This document shows positions 17,358 through 25,133 of a stretch of 25,332 nucleotides of DNA, piece by piece. A program made the translations under genes and the position numbers. The notes under the pieces are model-generated. The model did no database searches, had not been told where the DNA came from, and saw nothing but the letters and a program-made list of their open reading frames with translations. Origin of the DNA: Corallochytrium limacisporum (lineage: Eukaryota > Opisthokonta); NCBI GenBank assembly GCA_002811645.1, contig PDIP01000134.1, positions 36,613 through 61,944 on the forward strand, written 5' to 3'. The stretch's first letter is position 1. Each line of letters begins with the position of its first letter.

Positions 17358-18800
17358 ATGACCCAAGATTACGGAAACATCGGAGTACAGAAGTTTGATC
17401 TCGACTCTGTGGCCCAACCAATCTCACTCAGGAAAAGCATTCAACTAATTGAGACGCCAACTAGAGGTAACAAAGAGATCGTTAGTCGCAAATACCGGGA
17501 CAATGGGTCCCTTCATAATGCCGATGCCGACAACGATACCGACAGCAAAGCCAAGAAGCGGTTAAATCACAGGGTCCACCTCGTCGATTCCAAGTACGCA
17601 TACGGCCAAGTGGTTGTGCTCTTCATTTGCAGTTTGTTCTCAGGCATGCTAGGCCTAACCTGGGGTGTGTGGGTACCCCGCCTGGCCGAGGAATTTGATC
17701 AGTCCCTGGCCCTGTCTTCGTGGCCTGGTGCAATTGCAATGACACTCCGAGCTGCATGCGCACCGCTGGCCGGAGCCTGGGCGATTCGCTTCGGCTCACA
17801 GAGAGTGATCCTCTTTGGTGGTCTCTTGGCAGGAATCGGGTGCCTTGCGACTAGTTTCGCAAACGATATCTTCGAGATGTATGCAAGTTTTGGTTTTCTC
17901 GTGGGTTGGGGATTGAGCCTGACGCTGTACCCGGCCATTGGCCTGGTTAATCAGTGGTTTAAGCAGAAGAAAGCCGTTATGATGGGCATTGGCGCCAGTG
18001 GCACTGGTGTTGGAGGGCTAATCTATGCACCGTTTAAGGCCTATCTAATCCGAACTATCGGTTGGCGGGATACTTTCCGGGTGAGTGCCCTGCTTGTTCT
18101 GGTACTCACTGCCATTGCGGCTCTCTTAGCCGAGGACCGCATGCCTCCCAAAAAAGAGGTAAAGAAGACGAAGATCCCCTGGCACATGTTCCGCGACGGC
18201 CGTTTCACCCTGACCTGGATCAGTAATGTACTTTTCAGCTTTGGCTACCCCGGGCCATTCTTCTATCTCGTGACCTGGGGCGAAATGAATGGTCTATCCC
18301 ATTCTATGGCGGCCTTGGGTGCTGGCCTGCTCTCCGGTGCCAATGGGGCCTCTAAACCCATGCAAGGCTACATTGGAGACAAAATCGGTCGCGATAAGGT
18401 CCTCTACTGCTCGTTGGCTTTAGCGGGAGTCATGCTCTTCGTATGGACACTCTGTCGAAATGTCTGGTCCATCTATATATTTGCCATTATCTCTGGATGG
18501 TCCACTGGAGGCCAATTCGGGCTGCAGGCTTGCATTCTTAGCGATTGGTACAGTGATATGGATAATACCGATATCGTGGGCCTCGGGGGATCCGGTCGTG
18601 CGGTGGGAGAGTTGGTGGGACCGGTAGCCATTGGTGCAGTCATTGCGTCGTCACCGACAGGGGCGTTCATGATGAGCGGTGGTTTGATGCTTGGCAGTGC
18701 ACTATGCTGTCTACTTGCTTCCCTTTGGCCGGCAATTACAGGTCGCAATGAGCCTGATGCGTCAACAAAAAAATCCTACACAGTCACAAACACAGATTAG
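17358..18800 (+). CDS. MFS transporter, monocarboxylate-transporter-like (MCT/SLC16-type)
   Basis: The first ATG of the frame is at 17358 and gives 480 residues; the frame is open a few codons upstream but without ATG. A hydrophilic cytosolic N-terminus (1-80) precedes twelve predicted membrane helices, roughly 83-107, 122-141, 149-166, 172-195, 206-228, 240-257, 284-306, 316-334, 348-365, 370-394, 415-431 and 437-457, with a charged central loop (258-284, KKEVKK). The segment NQWFKQKKAVMMGIGASGTGVGG (198-220) matches the fourth/fifth-helix signature of monocarboxylate-type carriers, and GYIGDKIGRDKVL (337-349) is the MFS motif between helices 8 and 9. Such carriers usually move monocarboxylates or related organic acids across the plasma membrane with protons; the substrate here cannot be read. 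The gene is intact and intronless. A minimal upstream ORF (ATGCATTGA, 17332-17340) lies 18 bp before the start and could dampen translation. It lacks the TATA-type promoter of its secreted neighbours. Confidence 0.93.
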   Translation: MTQDYGNIGVQKFDLDSVAQPISLRKSIQLIETPTRGNKEIVSRKYRDNGSLHNADADNDTDSKAKKRLNHRVHLVDSKYAYGQVVVLFICSLFSGMLGLTWGVWVPRLAEEFDQSLALSSWPGAIAMTLRAACAPLAGAWAIRFGSQRVILFGGLLAGIGCLATSFANDIFEMYASFGFLVGWGLSLTLYPAIGLVNQWFKQKKAVMMGIGASGTGVGGLIYAPFKAYLIRTIGWRDTFRVSALLVLVLTAIAALLAEDRMPPKKEVKKTKIPWHMFRDGRFTLTWISNVLFSFGYPGPFFYLVTWGEMNGLSHSMAALGAGLLSGANGASKPMQGYIGDKIGRDKVLYCSLALAGVMLFVWTLCRNVWSIYIFAIISGWSTGGQFGLQACILSDWYSDMDNTDIVGLGGSGRAVGELVGPVAIGAVIASSPTGAFMMSGGLMLGSALCCLLASLWPAITGRNEPDASTKKSYTVTNTD

Positions 18801-18920
18801 ATAGAATCATATATGAATTGTATAGACGTGGCCCACGATGTATGGGGTTTGAGCTGCTCAAGACCCGGTGTCCTACTGTCCATCTGTTTGGGTGAGCACA
18901 GGACCGATCCATGCCTCACT

Positions 18921-18946
18921 AGTAGTTCAAAGAAGCCATATTGGAC
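18921..18946 (+). promoter_or_regulatory. Family B promoter, degenerate TATA
   Basis: GAAGCCATATTGGAC at 18932-18946 is identical to 21246-21260 of the paralogue. The preceding bases AGTAGTTCAAAGA align with AGGTATATAAAGG there, so the TATA box has lost its core in this copy. The ATG is 87 bp after the shared block. The UTR just before the ATG (TTCAACATGAAG) is also shared. Confidence 0.5.
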
Positions 18947-19018
18947 AACACGAGACTTTCTAGAACCTCAGAAACATACTCAACTACTTGTATATCAATA
19001 CTTCGCTTCTAATTCAAC

Positions 19019-19285
19019 ATGAAGTCCTTCGCTGTCCTTGTCCTCGGTGCTATTGTCGGTATGGCCACTGCGTCACCCGCGGTCTGCGTAAACCCACCGA
19101 CGTGCGAAATCACCACCGATTGCTGTGACCGGAGTATTTATGCGCAGAAGGCTTTTGGTGAATGCCAGACTCTAATTCCCCAGTCTGGGTACATCAACGA
19201 GGCCTGTGAAGGTGACGGAGAATGCCGGTCCAGTAATTGCTTGTTGACCCCAAGAAAAACGGCGACCCCTGTGAATACGACATGA
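19019..19285 (+). CDS. Secreted cysteine-rich protein (family B), frameshifted and truncated
   Basis: The 88-residue open frame begins with a signal peptide (about 1-18, MKSFAVLVLGAIVGMATA) and aligns with the paralogue at 21328 through the motifs NPPTCE, DCC and C-x4-C. It has eight cysteines (23, 29, 35, 36, 49, 63, 69, 74). After Cys74 the frame runs into 14 residues unlike the paralogue and stops at 19283-19285. Compared with the paralogue, a net 25 nt is missing after the codon for Cys74, which shifts the frame; the rest of the gene is still present in another frame (19252-19392). Its TATA box is also degenerate. Together this looks like a young pseudogene, though the truncated product would keep an even number of cysteines and might still be secreted. 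Confidence 0.65.
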   Translation: MKSFAVLVLGAIVGMATASPAVCVNPPTCEITTDCCDRSIYAQKAFGECQTLIPQSGYINEACEGDGECRSSNCLLTPRKTATPVNTT

Positions 19286-19392
19286 ATTGCGGGGGAGGCT
19301 GGTGCGCATCCGAACTCGGATCTGATACAGGTGCATGCGCTGACCGTTGCAACTCCTCCGATCCCCCCAAGTACAAAGCTTGCCCCCAGTAA
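19252..19392 (+). pseudogene. Orphaned C-terminal part of the broken family B gene
   Basis: In the frame starting at 19252 the DNA encodes 46 residues that align closely with the end of the intact paralogue: six cysteines in matching positions, the motif C-x5-C-x4-WC, and the ending SSDPPK-x-KAC before TAA at 19390-19392. No ATG precedes it in frame except an internal Met. A GT...AG interval of 22 nt (19233-19254) would rejoin the frames, but it is far below normal intron size and would remove a conserved cysteine, so a deletion is the better reading. Confidence 0.7.
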
Positions 19393-21102
19393 AGGCTTTC
19401 ACAAGAGTGAGCGGATGTACCCCTCCTGATCCAAAGTGGATCTAATTTGCTGGTTACCCGTTTGCTCCTATAAACACGGGCCGGTACCACGGACATCTAC
19501 TTTGAACAGTTGTCTTCGCAAACCTGTAACTGACTCTCTCCGTTTCACTGCGGAAAAGCCAAAACGTTTGGTGACTGTGAAGTACTAGGAATATACCAAT
19601 GTAGGCCTTGACAGTCAAGATACGAAACCTCCCTGACGTCCCTGTCGTCCCTAAGTTGAAACGGGCAGTGGAATGTCAATTGTCAGCAAAGCTCCAAAGT
19701 CCTCTAGAAAGTGTTCCTTACATTTTTGTCGCGACTTCCAATGTCATGCACGGGCTACCGATGTGATATAGGCAATGGTGTGGAAAGAACACCAACCGCA
19801 ACAGGGCTTTAGGCGTGAAGGTGTACTTCGGTTAGCGAGACTTTGGTGTGGCACACTCACACAAGTGGTGGCTGTGGTAGCGTAGACGGGCAGTGGGGCA
19901 CTGAGTTCGATCAGGAGGGAGAATAGCTTTTCGGTCATGAAGCGTTGGAAACACTTCCCACCGTACAAAAGGTAAGTCCATGCCTTTCTCAAAGGCTGAC
20001 CCACACGATGGCACTTCGAAACAGGTTTTAAACGGGAGATTGCGTCGGTGGCCTGGGGAACCTAGGTGAATTGCACTGAGTTTCATCTCGGATGGCTTCG
20101 AGGGACAAATTGTACAAGATAATACAGTGGCACCATGCACCACTTAGTTATTCCATCTTTCTGAAATTCGCCCCAGTGACCTCGGATCCCCAAATCTTGG
20201 GGAAGCACCGCGGGCGTTAGGCCGCTATCATCTGGCCAAGCAAGCATGTGTCCCCTACACCCGTGTACCTCTTCTTGGTCGTGGTTTGACCACGATCGCA
20301 GATGTGGACACTGACGTTCAGACGCACTCAAAGGCACGAGATATACTTGACACCCACTGGAATTGACTCGGAATCCCGTTTCCAAGTGCCCACGAATAAG
20401 CCAGGAGATCGAACCACGGCCGTGCCACTGGTTCATCCATCCGACAATTTAGGTTTCAGGTCACAACAATGGACTCCAAACTTGCTCTCCAACGCTTTCC
20501 GCTTCCTAATGGAGAAAAAATGCGGAGAGGTTTTGGCTCAAAACACAAAAAAATGTTAAATAAGGTCCCAGAAAGTGCCCGGTCGGTCTGGCAAGGGCAC
20601 AGGCAAATCGGTCGCGCCCAATACTGCAGGAGTGTCCAGGGCAGGGTGGGGCGTTTCAGAAACACATAATAAGGTACACAGGGTCCCAACTTGGCTTCGG
20701 ATAGGGGGTTAGGATGGTGGGGGTAGTCCACCCAGAGTAGGACCGGGCCGCAGGGGTCTCCGTCTTGTGGGAGCAAGTGAATCGTGATTGATCGTCAAAA
20801 TACGCCCGTCGAGGTAGTATTTTGCACCCTATCTGTAGATGACAGCTATCCGTGGGCAGTTTGTATGCTTTTGTTTACTGCATATCATGTAAAGGGGAAG
20901 AAGAACGATGCCGATGACAGACCATGTACATTGACCAAATCTTAGCAAGACCTCGGAAAGAGGGACGGACCGACCGTCCAGAGAACGTTGCGTCAGTGAG
21001 CAAGGAGATAAATCTTGACCTCAGCGGTGTGCAGGGGACCACTCTAAAGTGTCCAACTTTCTCACTTGTTGCACAACAGCACAAATATGGCACGAAGGAG
21101 AG
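19393..21102. other. Intergenic region between the family B genes
   Basis: No supportable gene. Overlapping frames of 66-117 codons occur on both strands around 19744-20776, none with a signal peptide or motif. A small palindrome CGTGGTTTGACCACG lies near 20279. GGTTCGATCTC on the minus strand near 20405 resembles a tRNA T-arm, but no cloverleaf forms around it. TTTTAAA near 20027 resembles a TATA box without a credible gene behind it. Confidence 0.45.
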
Positions 21103-21223
21103 CATGCTGACTGTCGCTCACAGGGCAACATCATGTTGATTGTTGCACACCGAGATATCATGCTGACTGTCGCTCACAGGGCAACATCATGTTGATTGTT
21201 GCACACCGAGATATCATGCTGAC
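21103..21223 (+). repeat. 56-bp tandem repeat upstream of the family B promoter (2.2 copies)
   Basis: Units start at 21103, 21159 and 21215; the first two are identical and the third ends after 9 bases. Each full unit contains the 13-base palindrome CAACATCATGTTG and outer arms GCAACA and TGTTGC, plus GATATC across the unit joint. The array stops 11 bp before the TATA element of the intact family B gene, so it may act as an upstream activating array. Confidence 0.92.
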
Positions 21224-21233
21224 CGGCACAAAT

Positions 21234-21260
21234 AGGTATATAAAGGAAGCCATATTGGAC
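21234..21260 (+). promoter_or_regulatory. Family B core promoter with canonical TATA box
   Basis: AGGTATATAAAGG at 21234-21246 overlaps the block GAAGCCATATTGGAC (21246-21260) shared with the broken paralogue. The element begins 94 bp before the ATG at 21328, the usual distance for the secreted-protein genes of this window. Confidence 0.7.
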
Positions 21261-21327
21261 TACGAGAGACCCATTTCAAGGTTCCAAAGCATACTCAAGT
21301 ATATGAATACTTTGATCTCTATTCAAC

Positions 21328-21759
21328 ATGAAGAACTTTGCAATTATTTGTCTCGGAGCCGTTGTCGGTGTGGCCAGTGCGCAACCCGTGGCCCAGTGCA
21401 CGAACCCACCAACGTGTGAGACAAACATGGACTGCTGCCGCGAACCGAACCCGTACTATCCGAACCAGTACTATTGCACTACGACTAACGGCGAGTGTAA
21501 AACCACCCAAGGGATGATGTACTATGTGGTTAACCAAGAGGGATGCCAGGTGGACAAGGACTGCTGGTCCATGAATTGTGTAAACAGGATCTGCCTCCCT
21601 TCCTTGAATGCAGACAAGAACATCGGCGATGACTGTGAATTCGACATGGAATGTTTCGATGGCTGGTGCAAACCTGATCCCGATCGTCCTAAGGGTGTTT
21701 GCAAAGACCGCTGCGAAAGCAGTGATCCCCCGAAGTGGAAAGCTTGCCCCGCCGAGTAA
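21328..21759 (+). CDS. Secreted 16-cysteine protein (family B), intact
   Basis: The 143-residue product has a signal peptide (about 1-18, MKNFAIICLGAVVGVASA) and sixteen cysteines (24, 30, 36, 37, 50, 57, 73, 79, 84, 89, 103, 109, 114, 125, 129, 140), allowing eight disulfides. Two segments look alike, GCQVDKDCWSMNC-x4-C (72-89) and DCEFDMECFDGWC-x10-C (102-125), each a C-x5-C-x4-C start followed by another Cys, as in small EB/EGF-like or dickkopf-like disulfide modules; this is a resemblance of spacing only. The N-terminal part has CTNPPTCE and CC, and a Tyr/Asn/Pro-rich loop (39-49). The start codon is supported by the paralogue at 19019 and by TTCAACATGAAG shared around both ATGs. It is intronless, with TATA box, tandem repeat array upstream and AATAAA downstream. 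No known family is recognised. Confidence 0.85.
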   Translation: MKNFAIICLGAVVGVASAQPVAQCTNPPTCETNMDCCREPNPYYPNQYYCTTTNGECKTTQGMMYYVVNQEGCQVDKDCWSMNCVNRICLPSLNADKNIGDDCEFDMECFDGWCKPDPDRPKGVCKDRCESSDPPKWKACPAE

Positions 21760-21886
21760 AGCCGTCTACGTCCTCACCAACTAGGCCTGCCTGTCTCCAG
21801 TAGTGCTCTCAGACCCAAAAGTGTACGCACTGTCCGTAGGTCCCCAAGACGGAAGTTGGCTTCTTGGCGATTGAGACATCATCAGC

Positions 21887-21892
21887 AATAAA
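21887..21892 (+). terminator. Possible poly(A) signal AATAAA
   Basis: AATAAA lies 128 bp after the stop codon of the family B gene, a plausible distance for 3'-end formation. Confidence 0.3.
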
Positions 21893-22568
21893 ATCACAAG
21901 AGTTCTTGACGTTTTTAAGTGTCAAACATTCGAGAGTTCCTAGTACGGTGCTGCTGTAAAGCCTCTCCCAAAAAAGATATAATCTACTGGGCGTTTGGCC
22001 TGAGGGTGATGACAACCGACATGTTTGCGAATCGATGACTGTCAATTTAGTGACTCAAAATTGTTAGCATTAAACAGATTTACGCCTTGACACGTAAATG
22101 AACCACATAGTGTTGTGCTTTAGATTGTTTTACCCTTTTCCTGCCCTTACTGTGGATCCAGGCGGTGATGCTTGTATGTCCAGATTGATGCGCATGCCTA
22201 AGTATTGTGCTGGCTCGACCATGCAGCCGATAGGTATTTTGCGCCGCAAATACTGTGTTTTATTTTACCGATGAGGACTGACTCGAAGTACAAGCATGGA
22301 AAAGTGGGTCTTATCTTGATGTTTGAAAGTAGCTGCTAACAACGCTGTGGTCAGGCACTGAAAATTATTGGGACAGTGATAGGGTCTTCGTCCCCATGCA
22401 TTCTGTCATAGGGAATACTCGTTGTAGCATACCAGCTTGCGCAAGGCTCCCCTGTTTTACTTTGTGGTCTGAATGATGTGCGAGGGTATGGTGTTAAAGA
22501 AATATTTTGTGCTCCGTCAGTAGACAGTGACCGGTTTCGCTTCGTTAAGAAGAGTCTATACTGTGATC
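21893..22568. other. Intergenic 3'-3' region, no gene seen
   Basis: This lies between the family B gene and the convergent membrane protein gene. It is moderately AT-rich, with no open frame of note. TTTATT near 22259 could give a minus-strand AATAAA for the membrane protein gene, about 310 bp after its stop. Confidence 0.45.
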
Positions 22569-23561
22569 TCACGCCACAGTAATGCACTGGTTCTTTAGAG
22601 CGAGTCCTTCAGATCCGGTTTGGGCCAATTTCAACAGCGTCTCTTCTACGTCGGCTTGACAAACTGGACCCGAATCTGACTCCTTCATCTCTTTGACCAC
22701 CTTTTCAGCTAGCTTACTGGGCTTTAGGGCCTTTCCTTCCTGGTTGAGGATATCAACCGCAGCTGTAGCGATCAAATTGGAAGACAATTCATGTGGTCCA
22801 TCACTAGTCGATTCGTCTGTACCATTGTTCTGGCTGGCCACCGTAATGCACTGACCTAGTAGAGCAAGTCCTCCTGAATCGTTTTGGGCTAGTTCCTGCA
22901 GTGTATCTTCTACATCGCTCTGACAAACGGGACCCGAGCCTGACGTCTTGATCGCTTTTGCTACCTTCTCTGCTAGCTTACTGGGTGAGAGAGCGTCTCC
23001 TTTCCCGTTGAGGTAATCAACCGCAACTTGAGCGATCACATCGGAAGGTGGTTCAGATGGTCCACCACTCGTTGAGTCACCGCTGCTATTGTTCTGGCTG
23101 GTCACCGTAATGCACTGACCGAGTAGAACAAGTCCTTCTGAACCGTTACTGGCGAGTTCCTGTAGTTGCTGCTCTACGTCGCTTTCATTAGGAACTGTGC
23201 CAGAGCCTGACTTCTTGATCTCCTTGACCACCTTCTCTGCCAGCTTGCTGGGAGTAAGAGCATCTCCTTTCTTGTTCAGGTAATCAACTGCAACTGCAGA
23301 AATTGTACTAGTAGATGATTCCGGTGATTCATTGTCGGTTGAGTCGTCCGTTGAGTCGCTACTGCCATCGCTTTTACTAGACACAACGGCAAGGGTAACG
23401 GTTAATGAGATAATCACAAGAATAGCGATTGCAGCGGCAGCAAAAAGGAAGCGCTTGCGAGAGTTCGGCTTCTTCTGTCCAGGTTTTATATAGGAATGGA
23501 TGCTGTCAGGGTCCAGAGGACTCTGGGAGGAGACATCGTGTGGTAGTTCTGTACTGGGCAT
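22569..23561 (-). CDS. Type II membrane protein with three tandem extracellular repeats
   Basis: The 330-residue product has a hydrophilic N-terminus (1-37) ending in basic residues (KKPNSRKR), one membrane helix (38-60), a Ser/Asp/Thr-rich stalk (61-88), and three repeats of about 70 residues (R1 86-158, R2 173-246, R3 261-330). The basic residues before the helix predict a cytosolic N-terminus and external repeats. Each repeat reads AVDYLN-x-KGDAL-x-PSKLAEKV-x-K-x-IK-x-SGSG, then a DVE-x-x-LQELA helix and G-L-LLGQCITVA. R2 and R3 have PVCQ-DVE plus QCITV, giving a likely disulfide; R1 has lost the first Cys (TVPNESDVE), leaving Cys150 unpaired. Repeats are joined by Ser/Asn/Asp linkers with N-glycosylation sequons (NNSS, NGT). 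Repeat offset is 88-89 residues and R1 and R2 are closest. The single ATG at 23561 is followed by no other plausible start. I do not recognise the family; cell-surface adhesion or ligand binding is a guess. Confidence 0.8.
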   Translation of the reverse strand: MPSTELPHDVSSQSPLDPDSIHSYIKPGQKKPNSRKRFLFAAAAIAILVIISLTVTLAVVSSKSDGSSDSTDDSTDNESPESSTSTISAVAVDYLNKKGDALTPSKLAEKVVKEIKKSGSGTVPNESDVEQQLQELASNGSEGLVLLGQCITVTSQNNSSGDSTSGGPSEPPSDVIAQVAVDYLNGKGDALSPSKLAEKVAKAIKTSGSGPVCQSDVEDTLQELAQNDSGGLALLGQCITVASQNNGTDESTSDGPHELSSNLIATAAVDILNQEGKALKPSKLAEKVVKEMKESDSGPVCQADVEETLLKLAQTGSEGLALKNQCITVA

Positions 23562-23648
23562 GACTATTCCTCAGGATTCATTCGTCGTTTTCTTGCAAGT
23601 TTCGAAATAGAAATCGGATCATTAATGAACGAATCACATGATCATACC

Positions 23649-23662
23649 CCTTTATATATACC
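23649..23662 (-). promoter_or_regulatory. Core promoter with TATA box (GGTATATATAAAGG)
   Basis: On the minus strand this reads GGTATATATAAAGG, beginning 101 bp before the ATG at 23561. It fits the same GGTA-TATA-AAGG form seen before the secreted-protein genes. Confidence 0.65.
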
Positions 23663-23663
23663 A

Positions 23664-25121
23664 TTCGAGCACAGTGTGCTTATAAACGCTTATGGACGCC
23701 TGTATGGTACACCTATGGACGGAAAACATAATTCCTTCCATGGTGTCTGCCTCAAGCGGCAACAGAACTTCCATCTTCCCCCCCCCCTTGGGGGGCTCCC
23801 CTTCCCCGGCAGGCCCCTCTCCGATCCGCTGTCCCCTTGCTCTCCCCAAGCCAAGTTGGACACAAAACACCGGCGGCCCACGGGGCCATCGTCGTGCGAA
23901 GAGTGCAATGACCGAATTTGGGTTGATCGCGCCGGCAACTCCTCGACTGTGGCCCAACGAGAGGCACTGCCGTAACCTTCCTTGCGTCTTCCATGCCTTC
24001 TTGAAGGGCACACAGCCCACAATGCGTGTGCAAGAAAATAGCACACCCCCCCTCTGGTGTGTACAGCTTGCCGCACTTGACATCCGAAGTAGTCTGGGCG
24101 AGTTTGAGAAGTCGAGGGTTCGTCACCACCGGCGGAGATTGCGAGCGTATTCGATTTGCGGTGTCGGCTGGATGGAATTTTGGGGTGTCTGGGAGTGTGT
24201 GGAGAGGAGCCATGTGTTTTCGTTTGCTAATTTATGAGAGATGGTATCGGAGTAATCGAACCGTATGATGTCCACTGTGTGTTGACAATGCGTATCCTCT
24301 TGTAACGCAGTCCGTCCCACTCCTTCTTGCTTGTACTCGTTCTTAGAATCCTCTTCGAATCAGACAAACATTTTCTCGTCCCACACTTGGTGAGTAAATT
24401 CACACCCTAATGCCTTACCTTCCCGATCCCGCACAGGTAATATAAGCTTATCCGGGTCGTATCAGATACAACCTTAGCTTGGTGGCCGTGATACGCTAGC
24501 ATGTATACGGTTTTGCTTGGGTCAAGAGCCTTCTGTTGATTTTTCTCTCCTGTATTTCCATGTCTCGTATTCCATCAGTTTTGCCTCACTCTGCCGTCTT
24601 CCGCGGACTTTCACAAAGCGTTGATGGTTAAAGACGAACCCCACAGTTTGAAACCTCACTTCGTCCAGAGCGGACCAAGGATGTCACTGGGTGTATCGGC
24701 GATTCAACCTGGACGACGCTGGCATCCAGACCTGAATCACCAACCACGGTACTGTCCGTCTGGGAGAGGTCTCCCGGGTTCTGGTGTTTATCCTCGAGAA
24801 GGGACTCATCACCGCGTACAAACAGATCCTCTGCGATTCAACTTAGAACGTGTTAGAATGTCACCGCCCCATGGTTCCTGATGACTTGATGTGCAATAAG
24901 AGTCTGACTGAGCAGTTCTCATTGTCACATCCGATCTGTACACATCGGCAAACCAGCAAAACCTCTGCGGGATTTGTCTAGATTCTTCAAAGTCTTGCCC
25001 ACCTCAGACCCAACATCAGCCTGTGGAGATAGTGCATCGACCCCACCAGTTCCATCACTCCCTATCTGCGCGCAACACACCTCCGATTGTCCACGAACCC
25101 TCGCATTGCTATTCACGAGCT
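23664..25121. other. Intergenic region, no supportable gene
   Basis: It contains a C11-TT-G6 tract near 23776-23795. Overlapping frames of 116-181 codons on both strands around 23625-24237 all cross this tract, and no one frame is favoured by domain or signal peptide. The 24624-24881 plus frame has an ATG but no recognised feature. Confidence 0.45.
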
Positions 25122-25133
25122 GGTATATAAAAT
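25122..25133 (+). promoter_or_regulatory. TATA box of a possible gene running off the right edge
   Basis: GGTATATAAAAT has the same form as the core promoters of the secreted-protein genes. An ATG at 25184 follows 62 bp later; its frame stops after 17 codons, but GTATGA at 25198 and a pyrimidine-rich TTTTGTTCCGCAG ending at 25272 could bound a 75-nt intron. The window ends too soon, in C-runs, to decide. Confidence 0.25.

Noticed and set aside
20092-20220. 42-codon plus ORF after a TTTTAAA element
   Set aside because: No signal peptide or conserved feature, and the TATA-like element lacks the flanking bases of the shared promoter.
20395-20436. tRNA-like T-arm sequence GGTTCGATCTC on the minus strand
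   Set aside because: No D-arm, anticodon arm or acceptor stem of proper spacing can be drawn around it.
23692-24237. 181-codon plus-strand frame with ATG and a TATAAA-like sequence upstream
   Set aside because: Three competing minus frames of similar length overlap it, it crosses a C11/G6 tract, and no domain or signal peptide is present.
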